A stretch of DNA of 64,000 nucleotides from assembly GCF_002303925.1 (NCBI RefSeq), contig NZ_MRCS01000019.1:46101-110100 (forward strand), written 5' to 3'. The notes below the pieces were generated by a model. It saw only the letters and a program-made list of their open reading frames with translations. It ran no database searches and was not told the DNA's origin. The DNA comes from Pseudomonas sp. ACN8 (GTDB lineage: Bacteria > Pseudomonadota > Gammaproteobacteria > Pseudomonadales > Pseudomonadaceae). The position numbers and the translations under genes were made by a program. Within the stretch, counting starts at the first letter, position 1. Each line of letters begins with the position of its first letter. This document shows positions 48,014 to 56,732 of this stretch, piece by piece.

Positions 48014-49363
48014 TCAGAATTCGTGATCAGCGTTGTCCGGGTTCAGGTCGTTGATGCCCAGTTTGCCAGCGGCGGCTTCGATCGAACCGGTCTGCTTGAC
48101 CAGGGAAGCGATGGCGTCACGGACGATCTGGTTGCCAGCGGTGTTGCCGGCTGCGATCAACTGGTCGTAGTGCTCACCCTTGTTGGCGTGGTCGACCATG
48201 ATCTGAAGCTTGGCTTCGGTGGCGGCCAGGTCGTCTTTCAGCGCGGTGTCGGCAGCCGGATCGGCTTTGGCCACCAGGGACGACAGGCTGGCGCCGGTCA
48301 TTTTGGTGCCGTCGACGCGAGTGTATTCGCCCAGGTACACGTTACGAATGCCTTTGGCATCGTAGAAGTGCGAGTTGTGGGTGTTGTCGCTGAAGCAATC
48401 CTGTTCGTCTTCCGGGGAGTTGGCTTCCAGGGAAACCTTCATGCGCTCGCCCGCCAGTTCACCCAGGGACAGGCTGCCCATGCCGAACAGCATTTTGCGC
48501 AGGCCGGTTTCGGCCGGTTCTGCTTCCAGGGTGGCGCGGTAGTTGTCGGCCACGTTCGGCTTCCAGTTACCGACCATTTCTTCCAGGTCGCTGACCAGCA
48601 GCTGAGTCACGGACTTCAGGTAGGCACGACGACGATCGTTGTGACCGCCGGTAGCGCCTTTGCCTTCCAGGTAGTCCGAAGCCGGACGGTTGCCGGCGCC
48701 AGGGCCGGTGCCGTTCAGGTCCTGGCCCCAGAGCAGGAATTCGATGGCGTGGTAGCCGGTGGCGACGTTGGCCTCGGAACCGCCCAGCTCGTTCAGGCTG
48801 GCGAGTTTTGCCGGGGTGATGTCTTTGACATCGACCTTGTCTTCGCCGATCTGCACTTGAGTGTTGGCGATGATGTTGGCAGTGGCACCCGGGTTGCCCA
48901 GGGCGTGTTCGTAGGACTTGTCGACGTAGTCGATCAGGCCTTCGTCCAGCGGCCAGGAGTTCAACTGACCTTCCCAGTCGTCAACGATGGTGTTGCCGAA
49001 GCGGAACACTTCGCTCTGCAGGTAAGGTACGCGAGCAGCAACCCAGGCAGCCTTGGCGGCTTTCAGGGTGTCGGCGTTCGGCTTGGCGAGGAAGGCGTCT
49101 ACGGCGGTTTGCAGGGTCTTCGCGGTGGATTCGGCATCGCTATAAACGGCGAACACGATGTCGGCGTAATGGGCGACAACGGCTTTGGCGGCGGCTTCGT
49201 CGACTTTACCGACGGCAGCAGGCGCAGCGGCTGGAGCAGCCGGGGCAGCCGCAGTGCTGGCAGCTGGCGCGGCAGCTTTTTCTTGGTCTTTGCCTTCGCC
49301 GCAACCGGCGAGGGAAATAGCGATGGCCAACAGACTGGCGGTAGCCAGAGGCATACGAATCAT
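48014..49363 (-). CDS. icmP: Imelysin-family surface lipoprotein, IcmP-like
   Basis: A 449-residue imelysin (peptidase M75) protein. Signal with lipobox (SLAGC, Cys18), an Ala/Pro-rich linker (about 28-50) and the imelysin domain. The motif GxHxxE is intact as GYHAIE, followed by FLLWG. P. aeruginosa IcmP (PA4370) is described as an insulin-cleaving outer-membrane metalloprotease, and the neighbours here match that locus. ATG 49363 is chosen from its ribosome site (AGGA nine bases before). A perfect inverted repeat lies over its likely promoter. Confidence 0.9.
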   Translation of the reverse strand: MIRMPLATASLLAIAISLAGCGEGKDQEKAAAPAASTAAAPAAPAAAPAAVGKVDEAAAKAVVAHYADIVFAVYSDAESTAKTLQTAVDAFLAKPNADTLKAAKAAWVAARVPYLQSEVFRFGNTIVDDWEGQLNSWPLDEGLIDYVDKSYEHALGNPGATANIIANTQVQIGEDKVDVKDITPAKLASLNELGGSEANVATGYHAIEFLLWGQDLNGTGPGAGNRPASDYLEGKGATGGHNDRRRAYLKSVTQLLVSDLEEMVGNWKPNVADNYRATLEAEPAETGLRKMLFGMGSLSLGELAGERMKVSLEANSPEDEQDCFSDNTHNSHFYDAKGIRNVYLGEYTRVDGTKMTGASLSSLVAKADPAADTALKDDLAATEAKLQIMVDHANKGEHYDQLIAAGNTAGNQIVRDAIASLVKQTGSIEAAAGKLGINDLNPDNADHEF

Positions 49364-49420
49364 GGCGAACATCCTGCTTCGATAGGGGTGGAGTCGTGCT
49401 ATGCACACGTAAAACTGCGA

Positions 49421-49445
49421 CATAATGCAAATCTTTCGCATTATG
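49421..49445 (-). promoter_or_regulatory. Operator-like inverted repeat upstream of icmP
   Basis: Perfect 8-bp arms CATAATGC (49421-49428) and GCATTATG (49438-49445). One 19-base frame matches 13 of 19 Fur-box positions. It overlaps a possible promoter on the minus strand (TTTACA, 18 bases, CATTAT). A Fur or other metal-repressor site is likely. Confidence 0.55.
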
Positions 49446-49480
49446 TGTAAAGGGTTGTACCTGTAAATATTTCTTATTCA

Positions 49481-49582
49481 CTGTGGGAGCGAGCCTGCTC
49501 GCGATGGACGTGAACGATGACGCGTTCATTCTGAATGAGCGTATTGCTCTCAGGTTCATCGCGAGCAGGCTCGCTCCTACAG
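49481..49582. repeat. REP doublet (REPIN), long spacer type
   Basis: Inverted REP copies at 49481-49507 and 49557-49582; spacer starts GACGTGAACGATGACGCGTTC, related to those at 8249 and 51938. Confidence 0.92.
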
Positions 49583-49586
49583 GGGA

Positions 49587-51638
49587 TTACAAAATAGCGG
49601 CGTTGCTGCGTTGGGCCTGCTTGAGGTAAACGGCCAGTTCCCGTGCCGGCAACGGCTTGCTGTAGTGATAGCCCTGACCTTCGTGGCAGCCTTCGGAGAT
49701 GATGTAGGCCTCTTGCTCGGCGGTTTCCACGCCTTCGGCAATCACCTGCATGCCCAGGCTCTTGCCCAGCTGGATGATGGCGCGAACGATGGTCGCATCG
49801 TCGTCGTCATCGAGCAGGTCCTGGACGAAGCTCTTGTCGATCTTGATCTTGTCCAGGGGCAGGCTCTTGAGATAGCTCAAGGACGAATAGCCGGTTCCGA
49901 AATCGTCGATGGCGATCAGCGCGCCGGAGCGGCGCAGGCTGAGCAAGTGCTGGGCCGCGGTGCTGATGTCTTCCATCAGGCCGGTTTCGGTGACTTCCAG
50001 TTCCAGGCTGCGCGGTGGCAGGCGGTACATCTGCAGCAGGTTGTTGACCACCCGTGGCAGTTCGGCGTGGTGCAATTGAACCGTAGACAGGTTCACCGCC
50101 ATGCGCAGGTCGGAGAAGCCCTGGTCATGCCACTCGCGGAGTTGTTTGCAGGCCTGGTCCAGCACCCATTCGCCGATGGCAATAATGGTGCCGTTCTGCT
50201 CGGCCAGCGGGATGAACAGGTCCGGCGGCACCATGCCGTGCTCGGGGTGTTGCCAGCGAATCAGGGCTTCGACGCCCACCACGCGGTTGTCGCGGTAGCT
50301 GATCTGCGGCTGGTAGACGAGGTAGAACTGATTGCGTATCAACGCATCGCGCAGGTCTTTTTCCAGTTCGCGGCGGCGGCGCATTTCGGTGTCGACGCTG
50401 GCGATGTAGAACTGATAGCGGTTGCGCGAGCGGGTCTTGGCCAGCGTCATGGTCTGCTCGGCCTTTTGCAGCAACTTCTCGGTGCTGTCGCCGTCCTCGG
50501 GGAACAGGGTGATGCCGATAGTGGCGCGCAGGCGGATCTCCTGATGGTCGAGGGCAAACGCCGCTTCCAGGTCATCGAGAATGCTTTGCGCGAGCTCGGC
50601 GGCTTCGTAGGGCTGCTCGATATCGGCCTGGACCAGGGCGAACTGGTCGCCACCGAGGCGGGCGAGGGCGCCCAGGCGACCGCTGTGACCGCGCAGGCGA
50701 TCGGCCAGGGCCAGCAACAACTGGTCGCCGGTCTGGTAGCTGAACTGCTCGTTGATGCCCTTGAAGTCATCGAGGCCGACACACAGCACCGCGACCCGGC
50801 GCTGCAATTTGCCGGCGTCGATGAGAATCCTGTCCAGTTGCTGCTGCAATTGCTGCCGGTTCGGCAGTCCCGTCAGGAAGTCGTACTGGGACATGCGCAA
50901 CAGGCTGTTTTCCGCTTCGTGACGCAGATGGGTATTGCGTTCGATGGATTCGAGCAACTGGTTGGCGGTGTTGATCCATATACCCAGTTCGTTTTTCTCG
51001 TGCCCCTTGAGCAGCGGAATCTTGTGTTCGCTGGGACGATCCGGATTGATTTCCGTGAGGTGCTCGATGATCCGCGACAGCGGCTTGGTCAGCAGCCAGT
51101 GGTAGACCAGGTACAACACCAGCCCCATGGCGAGTGCGCGCAGGACGCCCGAGATGAAGATGATCACCGAACTGACAATGAACCCTTGGCCGTAGGTGGC
51201 GGTATCGAGGGTGATGCTCAGGTCGCCGTAATACTCGCTATAAGGGCCGCGACCGACCAGTTGGGTGGTGAAGGTGCGTTCCTTGCCAAGAATCGGGTCG
51301 GTCAGCCAGCGGCTGTGGGAGTGCTGCAATTCGCGTTTTTTTTGCGCGAGCATGGCTTCGTTGGGATGGCCGATGGACGCCTTGCGCACGGCGGCGTCCT
51401 GAAACAGGCCTTCGATCACTTGCATGCCCATTTCCCGGTCCAGGCTATAGACGGCCTGGGTCGAGGGGTCGCGAAACATGTCGAGGATCCGTTCGGCATC
51501 GCTGGCGACGGCCTGGCGTGTTTTATAGGCATCGAACACAATCTGCGCGCAGCTCAAGACCACGCCGACGATCAATGCCGACAGGAGCACGACCCGGAGC
51601 AACTTCACCGACAAGCTGTTCTTGAGTTCCAGCTTCAA
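49587..51638 (-). CDS. bifA: c-di-GMP phosphodiesterase BifA (GGDEF-EAL)
   Basis: A 683-residue membrane protein. Two helices (about 12-35 and 155-180) bound a periplasmic domain; HAMP-like linker, then GGDEF and EAL domains. The cyclase motif is degenerate (GGDQF) while the EAL domain is complete (EALIRW, DDFGTGYSS, KIDKSFV), so it should break down c-di-GMP and favour motility over biofilm. GGDQF, length and the neighbour sodB match BifA. The start is a TTG, with AGGA eight bases before it. Confidence 0.92.
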   Translation of the reverse strand: MKLELKNSLSVKLLRVVLLSALIVGVVLSCAQIVFDAYKTRQAVASDAERILDMFRDPSTQAVYSLDREMGMQVIEGLFQDAAVRKASIGHPNEAMLAQKKRELQHSHSRWLTDPILGKERTFTTQLVGRGPYSEYYGDLSITLDTATYGQGFIVSSVIIFISGVLRALAMGLVLYLVYHWLLTKPLSRIIEHLTEINPDRPSEHKIPLLKGHEKNELGIWINTANQLLESIERNTHLRHEAENSLLRMSQYDFLTGLPNRQQLQQQLDRILIDAGKLQRRVAVLCVGLDDFKGINEQFSYQTGDQLLLALADRLRGHSGRLGALARLGGDQFALVQADIEQPYEAAELAQSILDDLEAAFALDHQEIRLRATIGITLFPEDGDSTEKLLQKAEQTMTLAKTRSRNRYQFYIASVDTEMRRRRELEKDLRDALIRNQFYLVYQPQISYRDNRVVGVEALIRWQHPEHGMVPPDLFIPLAEQNGTIIAIGEWVLDQACKQLREWHDQGFSDLRMAVNLSTVQLHHAELPRVVNNLLQMYRLPPRSLELEVTETGLMEDISTAAQHLLSLRRSGALIAIDDFGTGYSSLSYLKSLPLDKIKIDKSFVQDLLDDDDDATIVRAIIQLGKSLGMQVIAEGVETAEQEAYIISEGCHEGQGYHYSKPLPARELAVYLKQAQRSNAAIL

Positions 51639-51937
51639 AGGGTTATTCCTTGTTCCGTGCGGGTAGCATCAAGTTGCCATGAGTATTGGCAATCCCGTGA
51701 TGGCAGTCAAAGGGACAATCATCCTTGTGGGATTTTGCCTGCAGCTTGGCCGATTTGCAGGTGTCCTGGCGAGTTAGCCTATTCGTACTGTGTCGGTTGT
51801 CGAGTCCTTCAACTTGAGGGGCGGGGTGGAGATATTTTCCTTCTGTTTGATGTTAGCCGTCTGTGGCGGTGGGGCAAGGGGGTGGCGGCTTATGGTTTCG
51901 CCCTTACGGCGAGTCCCTTTTAACAAGCGCCCGGCCC
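51639..51937. other. Non-coding stretch upstream of bifA
   Basis: About 300 bases before the REP doublet at 51938. It should hold the bifA promoter. A hexamer-like TTGTGGG...TTTTGCC region near 51725-51740 is not convincing, and nothing else was recognised. Confidence 0.35.
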
Positions 51938-52037
51938 TGTAGGAGCGAGCCTGCTCGCGATGGACGTCAACGATAACGCGTGCTGCCTGAATGCCCGCGT
52001 TGTCCTGGCGTTTTTCGCGAGCAGGCTCGCTCCCACA
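51938..52037. repeat. REP doublet (REPIN), long spacer type
   Basis: Inverted REP copies at 51938-51963 and 52014-52037; spacer start GACGTCAACGATAACGCGTGC is almost identical to that at 8249. Confidence 0.92.
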
Positions 52038-52123
52038 TGGGATGGCGCGGTGTAGGAAAGCGCCAGAAGTTTCCCACGCAGTTTTCAGGTTGTCCGTCGG
52101 AAGCGGGCTGAATAACCTTTGGT

Positions 52124-52340
52124 GATCGCTGAAATGCTTCAGCGATCGGGTGTGAGAACCCGCAAGAGAGTGTTAATCCAGCGCCAGTACCACCATAATT
52201 GCCGCCAGCTTATCCGCTGCCAGCAATGCTTTATGGCGGCTGTGTGCGGGCAGACCTCGGTCTGGCCGGATTGCTCTCTTGCCGGTTTCTCACTCCGCAC
52301 ATAGCTGCCACCTCTTCGCTCGCGTGAGAAACGGCGAGAG
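52124..52340 (+). ncRNA. Structured leader RNA candidate of the DUF6124 gene
   Basis: Hairpin A: perfect 9-bp stem GATCGCTGA / TCAGCGATC (52124-52147). Segment P (52152-52170, GTGAGAACCCGCAAGAGAG) pairs with segment Q (52274-52293, CTCTCTTGCCGGTTTCTCAC) and encloses about 100 bases with inner stems GCCGCCA/TGGCGGC (52201-52240) and CAGAC/GTCTG (52251-52264, loop CTCG). A second copy P' (52324-52340, GTGAGAAACGGCGAGAG) could pair with Q instead, next to the gene start. No known RNA family is assigned. Confidence 0.55.
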
Positions 52341-52367
52341 ATGGCTCCAATCGATAAGGAGCATGTT

Positions 52368-52631
52368 TTGGATAAGTTAATCCCTGATCCGCCCTACACC
52401 ACCACCAAACCCTACAGCCCTCGCACCATGTTCATGATCGTCCCCGACATGGACACTGAAAGCCTGCTTGCCCATGCCTGTGAATCACTGGCTTCAGCCA
52501 ATGTCATGGCGAGTGATTTCGCCACCTGCCTGACTGGCCCCCAGCGCAACACGGCGCTGGCCATTTCGCAGATTGTCATGTTGGCGGAGTTGGCGGTGAA
52601 TCGCGCGTTGGATAACGTCGATCCACGGTAG
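52368..52631 (+). CDS. DUF6124 family protein
   Basis: An 87-residue protein beginning MDKLIPDPPYTTT and ending RALDNVDPR, a pattern I recognise from the small Pseudomonas DUF6124 family (formerly grouped with DUF3077). Function unknown; no signal or membrane helix; the second half is predicted helical. I choose TTG 52368 because AAGGAG lies six bases before it; ATG 52341 would add nine residues but has no spaced ribosome site. It follows the structured leader. Confidence 0.8.
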   Translation: MDKLIPDPPYTTTKPYSPRTMFMIVPDMDTESLLAHACESLASANVMASDFATCLTGPQRNTALAISQIVMLAELAVNRALDNVDPR

Positions 52632-52656
52632 CTGGCAGGCTGACCGCGTCATCGTT

Positions 52657-52731
52657 CATCGCGAGCAAGCTCGCTCCCACAGTAGTCCGGTGTAGACCGA
52701 TCCAATGTGGGAGCGAGCCTGCTCGCGATGG
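52657..52731. repeat. REP doublet (REPIN), reversed arrangement
   Basis: CATCGCGAGCAAGC...CTCCCACA (52657-52682) then TGTGGGAGCGAGCC...GCGATGG (52706-52731), the reverse of the common order, with a short spacer of about 23 bases. Confidence 0.9.
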
Positions 52732-52763
52732 GGCTCTGCCGAACGCTGAAAATCCCGGGCAAT

Positions 52764-52795
52764 AAAAAACCCGGCTAAAAAGCCGGGTTTTTTGT
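52764..52795 (-). terminator. Terminator of sodB
   Basis: Stem AACCCGGCT / AGCCGGGTT with A-rich loop; A-run on one side and T-run on the other, so it can act on both strands. It lies 13 bases after the sodB stop. Confidence 0.9.
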
Positions 52796-52807
52796 CTGGC
52801 ATCGAGC

Positions 52808-53404
52808 TTAAGCGGTGAAGGTTTTGCCTTCGAACTGCTCAGCCACGAATTTCCAGTTGACCAGGTTCCAGAACGCTTCGACGTACTTCGGACGCAGGTT
52901 GCGGTAGTCGATGTAGTAAGCGTGTTCCCAGACGTCGCAGGTCAGCAGCGGGGTGTCGCCGTTGGTCAGCGGGTTGCCGGCGCCGATGGTGCTGGCCAGG
53001 GCCAGGGAACCGTCAGCCTTCTTCACCAGCCAGCCCCAACCGGAACCGAAGGTGCCGATGGAAGTCTTGCTGAACTCTTCCTTGAACTTGTCGAACGAAC
53101 CGAAAGCTGCGTTGATGGCTTCAGCCAGAGCGCCGGTTGGTTGACCGCCAGCGTTTGGCGCCAGGCAGTTCCAGTAGAAAGTGTGGTTCCAGACCTGAGC
53201 GGCGTTGTTGAAGATACCGCCCGAGGAAGTCTTGACGATTTCTTCCAGGGTCTTGCCTTCGAACTCGGTGCCTGGCACCAGGTTGTTCAGGTTCACGACG
53301 TAGGTGTTGTGGTGCTTGTCGTGGTGGAACTCCAGGGTTTCCTTGGAGATGTGCGGCTGCAGGGCATCGTGTGCGTACGGCAGTGGCGGCAATTCGAAAG
53401 CCAT
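52808..53404 (-). CDS. sodB: Superoxide dismutase [Fe]
   Basis: A 198-residue iron superoxide dismutase, cytoplasmic. Metal ligands are seen in [20 protein letters not shown] and [11 protein letters not shown], and the GGQPTG and GWGWLV segments are typical of the Fe type. ATG 53404 gives the family length; a reading further upstream is not homologous. It lies beside bifA, as in other pseudomonads. Confidence 0.97.
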   Translation of the reverse strand: MAFELPPLPYAHDALQPHISKETLEFHHDKHHNTYVVNLNNLVPGTEFEGKTLEEIVKTSSGGIFNNAAQVWNHTFYWNCLAPNAGGQPTGALAEAINAAFGSFDKFKEEFSKTSIGTFGSGWGWLVKKADGSLALASTIGAGNPLTNGDTPLLTCDVWEHAYYIDYRNLRPKYVEAFWNLVNWKFVAEQFEGKTFTA

Positions 53405-53568
53405 GATGATTCTCCTAATCAGGTCAGTTGCGGTGAGCGCAAGGCCGATCACGGGCGGCCAGACAAGCGCCGGGGAGTTTGTACTCTTTGCGGCGCAGGG
53501 AGTCGGATCATAGCACCGGGGGGGCGGCATAACCACGCAACAACTGTGTGGAATAGAGGTTCCGCCAA

Positions 53569-54171
53569 TCAGATGGCCGCGATCAATTGCAGCGCTACGG
53601 CAAACATCATCACCGCCACCAACAGATCGAGAATTCGCCAGGTGCTGGGGCGAGCGAGCCAAGGTGCCAGCCATGCTGCGCCGAGTGCCAGGGTGAAAAA
53701 CCACAGCAGCGAGGCGCTGGCCGCACCTACGACATAGGCGCCGGGCTCGGTTTGTTGGGCGCCCAGAGAGCCGATCAGCAAAACGGTGTCCAGATAGACG
53801 TGCGGGTTGAGCAAGGTCACCGCCAGCGCGCTGAGCATGACCGCCCGTAGCGAGCGTACGGTCTGGCCTTCGCCCTGCTCAAGGCTCTGCCTGGAAAAAG
53901 CCCGGCGCAGCGCCTGGCTGCCGTACCACAACAGGAACGCTGCGCCGCCCCAGCGGGCGATGGCCAGCAGCGTCGGGTTCTGCGCCAGCACGGTCGCCAG
54001 GCCAAACACCCCGGCGGCCACCAACAGGGCATCGCAGGCCACGCAGAGCGCCGCCACCGGCAGGTGATGTTCACGCCGCAGGCTTTGCGCCAGGACAAAC
54101 GCATTCTGAGTGCCGATCGCCATGATCAGGCCGAAGGCCACAAGCAGGCCGTTCACATAACTTTGCCACAT
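53569..54171 (-). CDS. argO: LysE/ArgO-family amino acid exporter
   Basis: A 200-residue inner-membrane protein with about six helices; the N-terminal [17 protein letters not shown] motif is typical of LysE/ArgO exporters of arginine or lysine. It follows an ACT-domain gene by six bases, and an ArgP-like regulator gene is divergent from that pair, the arrangement expected for ArgP-controlled basic amino-acid export. Confidence 0.9.
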   Translation of the reverse strand: MWQSYVNGLLVAFGLIMAIGTQNAFVLAQSLRREHHLPVAALCVACDALLVAAGVFGLATVLAQNPTLLAIARWGGAAFLLWYGSQALRRAFSRQSLEQGEGQTVRSLRAVMLSALAVTLLNPHVYLDTVLLIGSLGAQQTEPGAYVVGAASASLLWFFTLALGAAWLAPWLARPSTWRILDLLVAVMMFAVALQLIAAI

Positions 54172-54177
54172 GATTTT

Positions 54178-54579
54178 TTACTCCGCGTTGGCTGCCAGAT
54201 CCCGCAGCACTTGCAGGGCTCGGTCGGCGTCGGCCTGGCCGACGAACAAATGGTCGTGGTAGTAGCCGGCAATCACGTTGCAGCTGATTCCGGCCTTGCC
54301 CAGTGCCGTGGCGAACGCGGCGGTCAGGCCGACCGCTTCGAGGGCCGAATGTACGTTCAGGGTGATCCAGGCGGCGATGTAGTCGAAGCTGAATCCGGCT
54401 TTTTCGGCGTGGGAACGTTCGAGGATCACGGTCAGGCCTTCCTGTTCACGGAAGCTGCCGACAATCTCCAGATCCCTGGGCAACTTGCCGTCTCGCAGGG
54501 TGCAGAACACGTATTCGCCGGCGTTGAGTTGCGGGCTCATGCTGCGCAGCAGCGTTGCCAATGAAGTTTCGCCAGCCAT
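54178..54579 (-). CDS. ACT-domain protein
   Basis: A 133-residue protein with two ACT-like halves (about 10-65 and 68-130); ACT domains bind amino acids as regulatory ligands. Motifs include GEYVFCTL near residue 21 and LGKAGISCNVIAGYYHDHLFV, typical of this small family. No catalytic domain is present. Placed between argP and argO, six bases before the exporter, it may sense the exported amino acid, but this is inference. Confidence 0.85.
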   Translation of the reverse strand: MAGETSLATLLRSMSPQLNAGEYVFCTLRDGKLPRDLEIVGSFREQEGLTVILERSHAEKAGFSFDYIAAWITLNVHSALEAVGLTAAFATALGKAGISCNVIAGYYHDHLFVGQADADRALQVLRDLAANAE

Positions 54580-54675
54580 ATGGGTGATCCTTGTTCAAGA
54601 GTTCTTGCTGGTCATTGTCCTTGTGAAAGCTGTATAAGAAAAACCAATCTTTCTGATCGCTCATTAGGAAAACTG

Positions 54676-55569
54676 ATGTTCGACTATAAATTGCTTTCTG
54701 CCTTGGCCGCTGTGGTCGAACAGGCCGGTTTTGAGCGGGCGGCCCAAGTGCTGGGCTTGTCGCAATCGGCGATTTCCCAACGCATCAAGCTGCTGGAGGC
54801 GCGGGTTGGCCAGCCGGTGCTGGTGCGGGCCACACCGCCAACGCCGACGGAAATCGGCCGGCGGTTGCTCAACCACGTGCAGCAGGTGCGTTTGCTTGAA
54901 CGGGATCTGCAAAGCCTGGTGCCGGCGCTGGATGAAGAGGGCCTGCCGGAACGCCTGCGGATCGCCCTGAACGCCGACAGCCTGGCCACATGGTGGGCGC
55001 AGGCGGTGGGCGAGTTTTGCGCCGAGCAACATCTGTTGATGGATCTGGTGGTCGAAGACCAGACCGTCGGCCTCAAGCGCATGCGCGCCGGTGAGGTGGC
55101 GGCCTGTGTCTGTGCCAGCGAGCGCCCTGTGGCTGGCGCGCGCAGCGTGTTGCTGGGGGCCATGCGTTACCGTGCGCTGGCCAGCCCCGCTTTTATTGCC
55201 CGGCATTTTCCGCAGGGCGTACGCGCCGATCAGTTGGCCCGGACCCCGGCGCTGGTGTTTGGTCCGGACGACTTCCTGCAGCATCGCTACCTTGCATCCC
55301 TCGGCGTCGAGGGTGGATTCGAACACCATTTATGCCCGTCCTCCGAAGGGTTCATTCGTCTGACGGAAGCCGGGCTGGGCTGGGGTCTGGTCCCGGAGCT
55401 GCAGGTGCGCGAGCAACTGGAAAGGGGCGTATTGCAGGAGCTGCTGCCAGATAAGCCGATCGATGTGCCGCTGTACTGGCATCATTGGCGTAATGGCGGT
55501 CAGTTGCTGGGGCTGCTCACCGATCAATTGGTCAGCGCATCGAAGCAATGGCTGGTGCCCTTGGACTGA
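54676..55569 (+). CDS. argP: LysR-family regulator ArgP
   Basis: A 297-residue LysR-type regulator. The N-terminal helix-turn-helix (GFERAAQVLGLSQSAISQRIKLLE) and the substrate-binding domain match ArgP/IciA, which in E. coli activates argO with arginine and is blocked by lysine. It is divergent from the ACT-domain gene and argO, its likely targets. The 96-base gap between 54579 and 54676 should hold the ArgP site. Confidence 0.9.
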   Translation: MFDYKLLSALAAVVEQAGFERAAQVLGLSQSAISQRIKLLEARVGQPVLVRATPPTPTEIGRRLLNHVQQVRLLERDLQSLVPALDEEGLPERLRIALNADSLATWWAQAVGEFCAEQHLLMDLVVEDQTVGLKRMRAGEVAACVCASERPVAGARSVLLGAMRYRALASPAFIARHFPQGVRADQLARTPALVFGPDDFLQHRYLASLGVEGGFEHHLCPSSEGFIRLTEAGLGWGLVPELQVREQLERGVLQELLPDKPIDVPLYWHHWRNGGQLLGLLTDQLVSASKQWLVPLD

Positions 55570-55623
55570 CGCGCAGCGTCAAGACCTCACGTAATACGCA
55601 AAACGAAATATTCGGAGCAATTC

Positions 55624-56616
55624 ATGAAGATTCTGGTTACCGGCGCAAGCGGCTTCATCGGCGGGCGCTTTGCGCGTTTTGCCCTGGAGCAGGGCCTGGA
55701 CGTGCGGGTCAACGGTCGCCGGGCCGAGAGTGTGGAGCATCTGGTACGCCGCGGTGCGGAGTTCATCCAGGGTGACTTGAGCGATCCGGAACTGGCGCGC
55801 GAGCTGTGCTCGGACGTCGAGTCCGTGGTGCATTGCGCCGGTGCTGTCGGTTTGTGGGGGCGTTATCAGGACTTCCATCAGGGTAACGTCCAGGTCACCG
55901 AAAACGTGGTCGAAGCCTGCTTGAAGCAACGGGTTCGGCGGCTGGTGCATTTGTCGTCGCCGTCGATCTACTTCGATGGTCGCGATCACTTGGGCCTGAC
56001 CGAAGAACAGGTGCCCAAGCGCTTCAAACATCCTTACGCCGCCACCAAGTACCTGGCCGAGCAAAAAGTCTTCGGTGCCCAGGAGTTCGGTCTCGAAACC
56101 CTGGCCTTGCGCCCGCGTTTCGTCACCGGAGCCGGCGACATGAGCATCTTCCCGCGCCTGTTGAACATGCAACGCAAGGGACGCCTGGCAATCATCGGCA
56201 ACGGTCTGAACAAAGTTGACTTCACCAGCGTGCAAAACCTCAACGAGGCATTGCTCAGTAGCTTGCTGGCCAGCGGTTCTGCGTTGGGCAAGGCCTACAA
56301 CATCAGCAATGGCACGCCGATACCCCTGTGGGACGTGGTCAATTACGTCATGCGTAACATGGAAGTCCCACAGGTCACCCGCTACCGTTCCTACGGCTTG
56401 GCCTATAGCGTGGCGGCGCTCAATGAAGGCGTGTGTAAGGTGTGGCCGGGGCGTCCCGAACCGACGTTGTCACGCCTGGGCATGCAGGTCATGAACAAAA
56501 ATTTCACCCTGGACATCAGCCGCGCGCGGCATTATCTGGATTACGATCCCAAGGTCAGCCTCTGGACGGCGCTCGATGAATTCTGTGGCTGGTGGAAAGC
56601 CCAGGCTGTTCGCTGA
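55624..56616 (+). CDS. NAD-dependent epimerase/dehydratase family protein
   Basis: A 330-residue extended SDR. Cofactor motif TGASGFIGG at the N terminus, and catalytic YxxxK as YAATK (about 139-143). The body resembles the 3-beta-hydroxysteroid dehydrogenase-like group (RFVTGAGDMSIFPRLL). The substrate is unknown. It lies 54 bases after argP on the same strand. Confidence 0.88.
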   Translation: MKILVTGASGFIGGRFARFALEQGLDVRVNGRRAESVEHLVRRGAEFIQGDLSDPELARELCSDVESVVHCAGAVGLWGRYQDFHQGNVQVTENVVEACLKQRVRRLVHLSSPSIYFDGRDHLGLTEEQVPKRFKHPYAATKYLAEQKVFGAQEFGLETLALRPRFVTGAGDMSIFPRLLNMQRKGRLAIIGNGLNKVDFTSVQNLNEALLSSLLASGSALGKAYNISNGTPIPLWDVVNYVMRNMEVPQVTRYRSYGLAYSVAALNEGVCKVWPGRPEPTLSRLGMQVMNKNFTLDISRARHYLDYDPKVSLWTALDEFCGWWKAQAVR

Positions 56617-56732
56617 CGCTGGAACAACGTCCCCTGACTGAACCGGATTCGGCCTTGGGGGTCAATGGTTGCGGCTGTGGGGTTTATACTGCGCGGCATA
56701 AAGCCATTATGTGATTCACTAAGGTTGATTCA

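Noticed and set aside
49611..51923. A 770-codon open frame on the + strand opposite bifA
   Set aside because: Shadow of bifA; no family features.
52119..52304. A 61-codon frame in the DUF6124 leader
   Set aside because: No good ribosome site, odd composition (many Cys, Arg and Gln), and the same bases form extensive paired structure, so an RNA is the better explanation.
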